From positions 446,501 to 510,500 of the forward strand of contig JAZGUH010000023.1 of assembly GCA_037893225.1 (NCBI GenBank): 64,000 nucleotides of DNA, given 5' to 3'. The notes below the pieces were generated by a model, which was not told the origin of the DNA, ran no database searches, and saw only the letters and a list, made by a program, of their open reading frames with translations. The position numbers and the translations under genes were made by a program. The first letter of the stretch is position 1. Each line of letters opens with the position of its first letter. Below are positions 43,916 through 55,100 of this stretch, one piece after another. This stretch comes from Hippasteria phrygiana (lineage: Eukaryota; Echinodermata; Asteroidea; Valvatida; Goniasteridae).

Positions 43916-46900
43916 TCATGAATGTCTAGAGTCCTGACGAGACGACGTATCTTGGCCATGTATTTCACAGCAAGACTCCAGACATCGGGTCAGAACCAAG
44001 ATGGCGGCTGTGGTGAAAGCTATTGCGCCCATTTCAATGAAGACATATTCATACGCATTGGTTATGTCATGAACCAATCCTGTAAAAGAATGCAGTTCGT
44101 ATAACAATGATGCCATTTTTCACAGGGTCCCTGACAGATCTATAGAAGAAGAAAAGGACTCAAATCATGTAATATAAAAGAAAAGAGAACCGAGGTTAGA
44201 GGTATGAGGTAAATGTCCAAGTTTCAATTACAGCTGCAGTGCGAGATATCTACTCTTTTAATTCTGAAGACTGAAATTCCCTTATGATCGCTTTGAAACT
44301 TGGGACCATTGAATAGTAATGTTATTTTAATCGGTTAGAGTGAATTTTCACTCCTGTTTTTTTAGAGAGTAAAGACCTGCATGGCCAGCAAGTTTCTGCT
44401 TTGGTATAGTCTCGGGGGTAGCTGAATAGATCGAGCTTCTTACACTCTAGAAACTGTGGTGTCAAATTACCACAGTGTGGTTGCAATATTGAATCATTTG
44501 TTTAGTACAGAAACCCCACGGAGAAAACAATAGTATTATTTTAAAAAAATATTACGACCGCCCCACTGTAGCATTCCCCCCACCCCCAACTCGAGTCCCA
44601 TTGAGAGAGCCCTGGCTACGATTCTGTTTGCCGATGCGTCAAGAAAACAATTGCGCTTTGGCACTCTGGATGCTACAAATGAGGATATTTGACTACCTCA
44701 AGTCAGTCAGGGGATCTGAGTACCAGCTTTTAGTGTAGAATCACTCACCGCCAAGGAATCCGCCCAGCAGATGACCACCTCCGTAAGACAAGAAGAGCCA
44801 GCTGTAGGCTGAAGTCGACCTATCTCCGGTCACCTCTCTCATCATGACGAAGGTTAAAGGATACAAAGCTCCGATAGCTATCCCTGAAATCACGGCCAGC
44901 GCAGCCAGAGCTGTGTAGGACGACACAGCCAGAGGGTTCACACCGGAAGATGCAGCAAAGAGCAAGGATGACAAAGTCAAGAGAGTAGAGGTTTTGGTGA
45001 GACCTCGGTCTACCAAAGTCCCGTGGGTGAGACGCCCTACAAGGGCTCCAATGCCGCCGTAAACTGCCAAGGCGGCCGACGCCGCTTCCCCGAAACCCAA
45101 CTCAAGTCCTTGCGGAATAAGAAACAAATTCCACATGCTGTATACCGCGCCAATCAGTACGGCCACCGCTTGGTAGACGATGAAGATCGGCTCCGTCAAG
45201 AATTCCGTGTCAAAGCGGTCGCGGACGACTTCCAAGATTGTCAAGAAAACAGCCTTGAGTCTCCCATGACTTGCCTTTTCATTCGGCATGTCCTCAGAAG
45301 GCTGTCTGGGATCTGATGTGGATGTATGAGCCTCGGCATTGGCCTTGCTGGGCAACCGACTATAATTGGATTGCCCATGACGCGGAGGCCTGAGCAGAGC
45401 TCCACACACAACGTAATTGTAGGAGAAGACGCCGAGAAGCGCAAAGGCAATTCTCCAATCATACAGCGACACCAGGTATTGAACTATCGGGGGGAGTACA
45501 ATCATACCCAATGTCCCCCCGGCAAGAGACACGCCGTTGACAGTGGCGAAGTCGTCTGGGAAGTAATCCATTAGAGGTTTGACACTGGAAACTTGTATGA
45601 AAGCTAGGCCAATACCTGAAAATAGACAAGCGAAATTGTTCTTGTAATTTGTAATAAGCCTGTTCGGTATTTCAACTGCGCATGTGCACAATGACATTTT
45701 ATCCCGAATGACCCGCGTGACCTAACGCGCGCGTGTGAACGCAAAAGGTGGTTGCACAACACGCACGTGTTAAATTCAATCAGAATGGCGTTCGCGTAAC
45801 ATGGCATGACATTACGTCAGCAATTTTATCCCGAATAACCTTTGACCTTTGAGATACCTAACTGGCTTATTGCATGGGCATAGAATACCACGAAACAGGG
45901 ACAAAAATTAAGCACAGATTGAAGCAAATACACCCAACCAAAACCAAATTGAATCTTACATTAGCCCAATCAAACCAACTTTTAACTCAAATCCAAAGCA
46001 AAGCAAGACAAATCATAAGCTATCCAAAATATTCCATACAAACTGCCAAAACACACCCTAATCTTAATTTACGTCTTTAAAATGGGCGGAAAAGGGCATT
46101 ATTTTGTCACGTATCGAAGCAAGATGTGATATATTTTAGAATGTGTGCGTGCTTTTTGGCGTCCATGGGTTTTGTTGAAATTCAGAAAGTACCATGTCCG
46201 TTTTTAAATGAAACAAAAAATCAGTATTGCCGTTTTCCTGGTGTTACAATTACAAACTCACGAAACTTTCCTTGAAAAATTACAGAACATGCTCCACACC
46301 TTTTACAACACCACACTGAACCGCAAGACTCACTGAACTGTGCAAGAATTGTTTGTTTGCGATTAATACCTCATGTAAATCTTTGGTGGTTTTTCCTTTA
46401 ATTTAATATTCTTTAATTGAATGTACATACTTAGCACAGCAAACCAAACTGTCAGTTGGGTTATCGAAGTTGCGAAAGAAGCAGCCACAGTTGAAGTTGC
46501 AGCCAGAATTCCTCCTGAGATTAGTATCTTCCTGGAGTCTAGAATCTTCATCAGAGCACCGACGAAAGGACCTGAGGGTAGGAGAAGAAAAAAGGACAAA
46601 AAATGGAAATCGCCCATACAAGGCTATAAAGCCACTCTCAGTAAAATGCTACAAACAGAGCTGGCGGGGTTGGCCACACATTGAGTTGCCAACCCTACCA
46701 CCCTCACAGTTTTCTGGGCCCAGATCTAAATATATTTCACGATTAAGTTGTGATTCACTTGAGATTGCCTTGGAACTGACTTATGGTTGGTTTGTGACTG
46801 ACTTAATTATGACTGCATGGCTCGGGATTGGCTTGTGATTGACTTGTGACTGATTGATTCGTGATTAACTTGATTTCAACTCTGCCTAAATGCATAATGC

Positions 46901-48839
46901 ATAATGAGCTTTGTAACATCTGTGTACCTTGGCGCCGAAACCGATTACAATTTATCACGGATTGGAGTGGCTTCACTCTTCGCACTACCGAGCACTGACT
47001 TGAATTTGCTAATTAAAAAAGTGGCAATATGATATTCTATATTATACGAAATATTTTGCGCCTGATATGGCTTAAAGCACAATGTACATGTATATACATG
47101 TATGGTATGCACTTTAATAATTGTCTTTTATATGAGAATACATTCTTAATGTTATTGATGACGATTTTATGTAGATTGATTTAAACAACGATGCCCAATT
47201 GTAGTGCCGGGTCCCAATGTCATGCATGTTGCTTATTAAACGGTAAGCAGAAAACGTGATCTAAACTAGCAGAACAAAATGTTTCTTGCTTGAAGATTGT
47301 ATACAACATTTGCTTTTGCTGTAATTTTCAGAAATGAATAGATTTGGGGTGAGTATTTTACAGCACATTTTATGTGCATAGATGCTGGGAAAACAAAGAG
47401 AAAAATGCCGTTCTTGTAGTCTGGTTCCCTGACCCTACTCACAAAACAGAGCAATTTATAGAGGCCAGGTCGGGAAACAGTTTTTTCCCAACAATGGTCG
47501 GCCGACCATCGCTAGAAATTTTTACAATAAGTCCACTTTTCTTGAAAATGACAGCACACCAGGTGCCATAATTTCACAGTATGCTTGAGACTGCTATTTA
47601 CTTAGTCAAAGTAAGCTATTTCATAATAACATTTAAGCTCCGTTTCACCGCCAAGTTATTCTAACGTCTGCGCCTGCGTGGAAACTTCTATTGTTGCATT
47701 ACTTTTTAAAGCAAATTCTGTCTTAGAAGTTAACGAACTCTTTCCAATGCTTACTACTTGCGTTGTCTACGAAAAGGACGGAGGTCCCCTTAGCATAAAA
47801 CCCTGTACAATTTGATCCTGGCTATCACTTAACACGTGTCCTTAAACTACGAAATGTCCTTAATTTTACACGAAGGAAATATCGTGCTCTTTGATTTTCA
47901 TTTCATGTTTGAAACTACCACAAGTTGAGAATAAGAGCAATTTCTAATAACTTTAATAAAGCACAACATTTTCTTCTTCACATTTTGACAAAACTCTATT
48001 TTTAATTCCTTTGCAATAAGAGTCAAATATGAACGTCGTAGTTGTTTCTGAACGTTTATCTGAAAAAAAAACTTCTATTATTTTATGACTGCAGAAAGTA
48101 GGTTGTTAAAATTATGGTCCCAAAGCTTTAATAACTCTTAGCCCTCAACAAATCACATGAACGTTTGTTTCATGCATTTACCCATTATGTATTTTAGAAA
48201 ATGGGAGAAACATAATATTAAATATTTACTAAGCATGGATACCGGATACAGACCCGAGACGTAATGACGTAATGGCTTTGTTTACATGTGCGCTTTCCTA
48301 TTTGAGCCAGGTCAGGACACCAGACAATCGTTCCCACATGGCTCCCATAGGAAAGCGCACATGTAAACAAAGCGTGACGTCATTACGTCTTGGGTCTATT
48401 GTACGTTTCAGAGAAAATGCGTATAGAGGGTCCGTTTTTTCTTTCCTTTTTTAGCAGTGAGTCTTGGGGACTCCAGCTAAAAACAATAATCCTGCATTCA
48501 TGCGGCCGAAAGTTTACATACACAATTCTTTCTTCAATTGTTACCCAATCCTTCAAAAGGTATACCATTTTGAAATTCTATTTCGAAGCTGCCCAACAAC
48601 AACGACTGTTACAACCACTACTTACCAGTGCTTAACAGACCAAACCCGAAAGTGACGCTGCTCACGAACCCAGCTGTCGCCGTGTTGATAGAAAAACTGT
48701 CCACAAAGTGAGGGATGAACACCCCGAGAGATTTGTAAATCCCAAAGGCAATGAACGTCCAGAAGAGACGGGAGAATAAGATCATCCAGCGCCATGGGCG
48801 TGGCGTATTTGGCCCCACCTCCATTTGGACCGATGGCAT
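43916..48839 (-). CDS. SLC16-like MFS transporter, copy B
   Basis: Exons 48626-48839 (ATG at 48839), 46431-46571, 44749-45615 and 43916-44079 (stop TGA) total 1386 bp, or 461 residues. All introns are phase 1. Twelve helices can be drawn: two begin in exon 1, TM3-4 lie mostly in exon 2, TM5-11 in exon 3, and TM12 with the short tail QDSRHS in exon 4. A hydrophilic loop of about 65 residues lies between TM6 and TM7. The fold and CGALLRP, VYGGIGALVGRLTHG and AYSWLFLS resemble monocarboxylate transporters. However, the family motif before TM1 is reduced to RPWRWM, and the YFxKRRxLAxG motif at TM5 reads YFPDDFATVNG. The substrate is therefore unknown. This is the most clearly intact copy that is complete in the window. 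Confidence 0.82.
45654..45870. mobile_element. ATAAGCCAGTTCGG MITE, unit B copy
   Basis: The same intron-2 insertion as in A, next to exon 3. The first bases read ATAAGCCTGTTCGG here. Confidence 0.78.
46740..46880. repeat. GACTTGTGATT minisatellite, unit B
   Basis: Shorter than the A array; located in intron 1. Confidence 0.6.
47390..47640 (+). repeat. Palindrome-bearing dispersed repeat, unit B
   Basis: Matches A 29590-29875; the imperfect palindrome around GGTCGGCCGACC lies at about 47484-47518. Confidence 0.55.
48250..48398. mobile_element. Hairpin MITE with TGACGTCA, unit B
   Basis: Left end GACCCGAGACGTAATGACG, right end CGTCATTACGTCTTGGGTC, in intron 1. Confidence 0.7.
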
Positions 48840-49835
48840 CGTTCAGAAAGCGTACTTAAATAAGCTCAACTTGCCTATACAATCGGGAAATACATCGGAT
48901 AGCTCCAGCAAAATGTACGACACACAGCTTTCTGAGTTATGTCAGGTAAACAAAGTTGATTGGTGCACAGGCAGCAGTAAAGTCATGAGTAACATCTGTT
49001 GACTAATTGGTAAAATCAATTAACATTCAGCCACCGACAGCAATTTCTGGAAACAAATCAGGCCTAATTTACGACATGTGCTTAAACCGCTGCAGGTGAT
49101 ATTACTGAACGCGCATGTGACTAATAAAACAAATAAATAAATAGATAATAAACAAAAACAAAACAAACCCGGAAGAGCACACATAAGCATAGTTTAACCA
49201 TCTGTTTATTAACGGCATCGCATGTCAAAACTATCAAAGTATATACACCAGTATATTTAGTTCCTACGTATTGCTTTACTATACGGTACTTCATTACTAG
49301 GGTAGTTCATCAGTTATCAGGGAACATTTCTTCCTGCCGGGCCTATAGGGTATTGAACATGCATTCAATAAACACTATTATTTTATTTATTTGAATTCTT
49401 TCTGATAATAATACCAGGAATTCCTTATAGCTAATAAATTTAATTTAGGGGAAATTTGAACCCAAATTTGACCTTTTGCCGAATGTGAATTCTTTGCCTG
49501 GTGCAAGTTTCCCTTCATCTTACGACCTTTCTGCTTCAAGAGGAATATTAATTCCTACCTCTTGTACCTTTGATTTGTTTTGTAGCTCCGTAACGCGAGT
49601 GGCTTTTAGCCTTGTTCGGGACAAACTTGCATTAAAAGAACCTGGCTCCCAGAATGCAACGTCTCCAGCGGACCTCCATCATGGCGTAATCAGTCTCTCC
49701 CTGCCGGTAGCAGTCTCACCCTTGGATATCCATCCACGCCACTGGTAGTACCTACAAGAAGTGTACATTAAAAAGAGCAAGGGTTCATTGGTGCTAATTC
49801 CAAACGTATCAGCAATCGTTTTGAGAAAATAATAA

Positions 49836-49949
49836 TAAAGGTCCAAAACGGCCATCGTCATTGGCCACTGCCCCGAAGGAAGTCAACAGGGAAATACTAA
49901 CAAGGCGGTCGGTGTCATTGCTGATTATCTGAAATCTCTAAATATGTAA
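49836..49949 (+). pseudogene. Profilin C-terminus fragment at start of unit C
   Basis: From TAAAGGTCC the sequence matches the region after the profilin premature stop, through SLN and a final TAA (49947-49949). Everything upstream in profilin is missing. The junction with the end of unit B falls in AATAATAAAGG, so a TAA is shared by both sides. Confidence 0.85.
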
Positions 49950-52104
49950 AAAGGGACCCCGAAATAGATGTCAAAATCTGTAACTTGTATCAATTTTAAG
50001 TACATTGGTGAGGTGATTGGTGACTTTTCAGGAATCTTTAATATTTTATGCTAATGTGAATTTACATATTCATGTAGATAAATACGGCACTAATTTTATG
50101 ATACTTTTCGGCATAATAACTAATTAGAGATTGATAACATACCTTATGAACAGCAGTCATCTTCAAGGCTAATGTCTCTGTTACCCTTGGGCAGGTATAT
50201 GGGTAGACCTTTTGTGTTTTCATTGTTACAGAATAGACAAATTACAAAAATTCAGGACAAAAATATACCTCGACTTTTGCATAAAGTCTTTCTTCGTAAA
50301 GCATCTCAACCTAACGGTACGGTGGTTAATAATAGACACCACATTAAACATAGTTTAGATTTAATTAAGACTTAAAGTAGTGTAATACTGTAACACTTTT
50401 TAAATTGGGGAATTTGTATTTTCCACTAGAACGGAAAGGAAGTATTGCCCGGGTGTATAAGTGTATTGATAACTTTCAATTTGGATTTAGCGTACAGAAA
50501 TTTGACTGAAAATTTCAACTGAATAGATTTCCCCCAACTAACGAATTATGGAGGAAATTGTTTTTTAACGGAAAAGCACTACTCAACCCGCCATACTGAT
50601 ATACATCCAAATCTATTTTAAAAGATGTCTCTAACGTCGCTCACCATCAAATTATTATTCGTAATTCAAATAGTTATTTTGATCACTAATTCGTTTTGCA
50701 TTTTCACCTTGGCATTTCAAAGCTAATTTCTTCATTTGGCCTGATTCAAATTGGAGTTTTTATTCTTTGCCTTTAATTGTTACCTCTCAACCTATACCGA
50801 ACGTAGATATTAAACTATCAGCAGAGCAAGAGACAAAGATTGTCAATATTTCTTTTGTTTATTAATTTGTTATCAAGAGTGTGGTGCAAAGGGTATTAAC
50901 TTCTCCTCTAACAAACATTAAAATTCAAATTTTCGAAATTAACCTGTGTTTTCTACCTTACTCACAAAATCCGGATTGGGGAATTGTTATGTTGTAGTTT
51001 TGAAAGGGGATTCCTGTCTTTTGCGATTTTAGGCAATTCGAAGAAAAGCAATCATTCCCCCTGTCAATGTTCATGCTATTCCTCCCACGCAGCTAGCTGG
51101 TAACTTGCAAACGGTACTCTAGTAGGTCTATACAGTGTTTACGGTAAAAAAAAGGGGAATTTTCCGAAGCCCCAACTTTTTTATATCCCCGTTTCAGAAT
51201 AACCAACTGTTTTTCCCACAGCAATGAAATCTACAATCCAAAAATAATGAACATTTTCAGACAATAGATCGACAAAAATTGGAGAAAGATGATTTAAAGA
51301 CAGAAATTTCCATTAGTAATATTCTATTCAAATTAGAAATAAATACTCAAGACCTTATTCTGAATCATGAATGTCAATTTTTCACTGTCATCGCCAGAGA
51401 AAGGCGAAAAACGAAGTTGCATGCGCATGCGCAAAGTTGCATGCGCATGCACGCACTTTTTACATGCGTATGTCAATAATCTCCACGGAGATCATGAATT
51501 GTCTTTTGCGCTTACCTCCTAAAGAACTGATATTCCTTTTGTGAATTATTTTGTTGTCACCAGCAACACAAAATTTAAAGTCAATTTTGGAAAAATTGAC
51601 CAAATTACCATGCATGCCAATAAAATTCAGATAATCCATTTCCTCTATAGTACAAACTGAAAGCGCACAATACAAGTCTTTACAATACAAGTCAATCCTT
51701 CAACCAATTTAAGCAAAATTTGAAATTTATAAACTTTCTAGAAATCTGCATTATTTAAAATACAAAAGAAACAGTGGTTGAGAATCAGCCAATCAGGAAC
51801 CAGTTTGAAATCTACAAATTAGAGTTCAGCACACCATTGGTTGCCTAATTTCAAGCGATCTCCTTTAAACTGATTGGTGTGTATTTTGAAGGGTGCTTCT
51901 TAAAAACAAATTCTTAAATAAAATAGGTTTAACGTGTGCACAGCTGCAATCGCCAGTGCATAAGGGGCTGAGAGAATGCAACCCCTCCCCCACCCCTACC
52001 CCATATCCCACTGGCCAAACGAAAAGGGTAAATGACATAACTACATTTCATTGAAATACTTCAAACACCTCTAAATTCTAAATGCCAAATTTCCACCAGC
52101 TTCT

Positions 52105-55100
52105 TCATGAATGTCTAGAGTCCTGACGAGACGACGTATCTTGGCCATGTATTTCACAGCAAGACTCCAGACATCGGGTCAGAACCAAGATGGCGGCTGT
52201 GGTGAAAGCTAGTACGCCCATTTCAATGAAGACATATTCATACGCATTGGTTATGTCATGAACCAATCCTGTAAAAGAATGCAGTTCGTAACAATGATGT
52301 CATTTTTCACAGGGTCACTGACAGATCTAGAAGAAGAAAAGGAAAACTCAAATCATGTAATATAAAAGAAAAGAGAACCGAGGTTAGAGGTATGAGGTAA
52401 ATGTCAAAGTTTCAATTACAGCTGCAGTGCGAGATATCTACTCTTTTAATTCTGAAGACAGAAATTCCCTTATGATAGCTTTGAAACTTGGGACCATTGA
52501 ATCGTTATTTTAATCGGGTAGAGTGAATTTTCACTCCTGTTCTTTTGAGAGAGTAAAGACCTGCATGGCCATCAAGTTTCTGCTTTGGTAGTCTCGGGGA
52601 TAGTTGAATAGATCGAGCCTCTTTAAAGAGGAACTAAAACGCCAACTTTTTTTTTTACATTTTTGACTTATCTGATAGTTTATGCCTCCCCAAATCTAAT
52701 GTAACAAGTTTCATGATTCTGAAAAATCAAAAAAAAAATGTTTGAGCCTTTTCTTTCTGAGCCACTTTGACTCGATTCAGAAAAGGCCGAGGTCAACTGC
52801 GTGCCGTATCGCGCGAGTATTGACGTACACGTGTAGAAACATATGACGTCACTGTATTATACGACAATGTTTTACGTAGAGTCTGTACGTATTTGTTTGT
52901 CTAAGGCTAGTATTACTTGCTGTGCTTTTTGCTCATGATTCAGGAGTAACACTACGATAAACATATTTTAAAGTGTTGACATCTTTGTGAGACACATTAA
53001 GAATTGGGGTTGTAGGCTTGTTCTTGCTGAAAAGCTAGTTATGAGTCATACTTTCCTTTGTTTGCAGTCGGCTTTTATTGGGACCTGCGCGGTGAGTTGT
53101 GTGTGAGGTGATGCTAGTCTGGCGACTTTGATTATGCAGCCCTCATAAGGACCCGCACCTTCTCAGAACTATAAACACAATTTCTGTTATAAGGTACCAG
53201 ACTCAATCGCATGCAGCGCATGCGGTCATATGCAGCACGATATGGGGCAGCTTTTTTCACCATGCATCATCTGCAGGGCCTACAACTTCCTACAGTCCTA
53301 CACAAAACTGGTTCACTGTATCCGTCTTTGCTTTTTACTTTGTGCACATTTCAATGGTGTAGGACTGTAGGAAGTGTAGGATCCTACAAAAAAAACGGAG
53401 TGAAAAAAGCTGCCTCATATCCGGCAGGGTATACATGTGGTACCGTGCGTGTACAATGCATGTTGAGTCAAGCGAGCGTGGACAGGGAGACGACCGGGGC
53501 TCTCTGGCTGCTCGAGACGGCAACCGCAGTTAACGTCGTCGCGCTGGTGCGCGTGAGTCCGGGACACGATTGGAATGCTCGGTGCTTTTAGAGTTGGAAT
53601 GGCTCCATCCTTCAAACGGAATTGTGCCTTCAAACCCAGCTGAGTTTTCATACTAACACTATCATCTATTCTATACAGTCTTTGGCGAAATGTTCTGCAC
53701 ATATTTTTGACCATTTCGACAGCCCAAAATCAAATATTGTATTGTCTACAAAGCGGACCCACTGTCGCCTTTGAGCTCCATTCAGCACTGGGAATCGCAG
53801 TAAGGTTGGGTCAGGGTTTTTGTCGCTGTTCCTCGTGCAACCCCCAAATACACACGATCGAGGCATAATGATTATCTCAGATCCATGCTCATACTGAAAT
53901 AATATCAAAATTGGACAAAATAGACGGGAAAACGGAGGAGTTAGGTCGACAAAAACTCTTCAGCAGCATCAACTCCACGTACGTACATGCATAGTGTTTG
54001 GCTGTAGCATCAACCGACTCTACACGTGTACGTCACGGGGTCACGTACATACATTTAACATACATAATGAGCTTTCGCGAAACAGGATAAATGGTTCAGA
54101 ATAACAACCCTTTTTTTTTTAATAAAAACATTTCTCTCGTCTGCAAACTAATCTCCATCAGTTAAAAGAGTACTTAAACTGTCGGAAAAGTCCAAAAAGT
54201 CAAACAAAAATTTGCCGTTTTAGTTCCTCTTTAATACACTTTAAAAACTGTGGTGTCAAATTACCACAGTGTGGTTGCAATATTGAATCATTTGTTCAGT
54301 ACAGAAACCCCACGGAGAAAACAATAGTATTATTAAAAAAAAATATTGCGTCAAGAAAACTCAACACTTGTGCTTTGGCACTCTAGATGCTACAAAATGA
54401 GGATATTTGACCACCTCAAGTCAGTCAAGTGATCGGAGTACACGCTTTTAGTGTAGAATCACTCACCGCCAAGGAATCCGCCCAGCAGCTGACCACCTCC
54501 GTGAGACAAGAAGAGCCAGCTGTAGGCTGAAGTCGACCTATCTCCGGTCACCTCTCTCATCATGACGAAGGATAAAGGATACAAAGCTCCGATAGCTATC
54601 CCTGAAATCACGGCCAGCGCAGCCAGAGCTGTGTAGGACGACACAGCCAGAGGGTTCACACCGGAAGATGCAGCAAAGAGCAAGGATGACAAAGTCAAGA
54701 GAGTAGAGGTTTTGGTGAGACCTCGGTCTACCAAAGTCCCGTGGGTGAGACGCCCTACCAGGGCTCCAATACCGCCGTAAACTGCCAAGGCGGCCGACGC
54801 CGCTTCCCCGAAACCCAACTCAAGTCCTTGCGGAATAAGAAACAAATGCCACATGCTGTATACCGCGCCAATCAGTACGGCCACCGCTTGGTAGACGATG
54901 AAGATCGGCTCCGTCAAGAATTTCGTGTCAAAGCGGTCGCGGACGACTTCCAAGATTGTCAAGAAAACAGCCTTGAGTCTCCAATGACTTGGTTTTTCAT
55001 TCGGCATGTCCTCAGAAGGCTTTCTGGGATCTGATGTGTATGTATGAGCCTCGGCATTGGCCTTGCTGGGCAACCGACTATAATTTGATTGCTCATGACG

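Larger units (their letters stand above)
41927..49833. repeat. Tandem segmental duplication, unit B
   Basis: About 7.9 kb, collinear with unit A from the profilin fragment to AATAATAAT near 49833. It lacks about 330 bp matching A 24540-24875. It has the palindrome-bearing repeat (47390-47640) that C and D lack. Confidence 0.85.
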
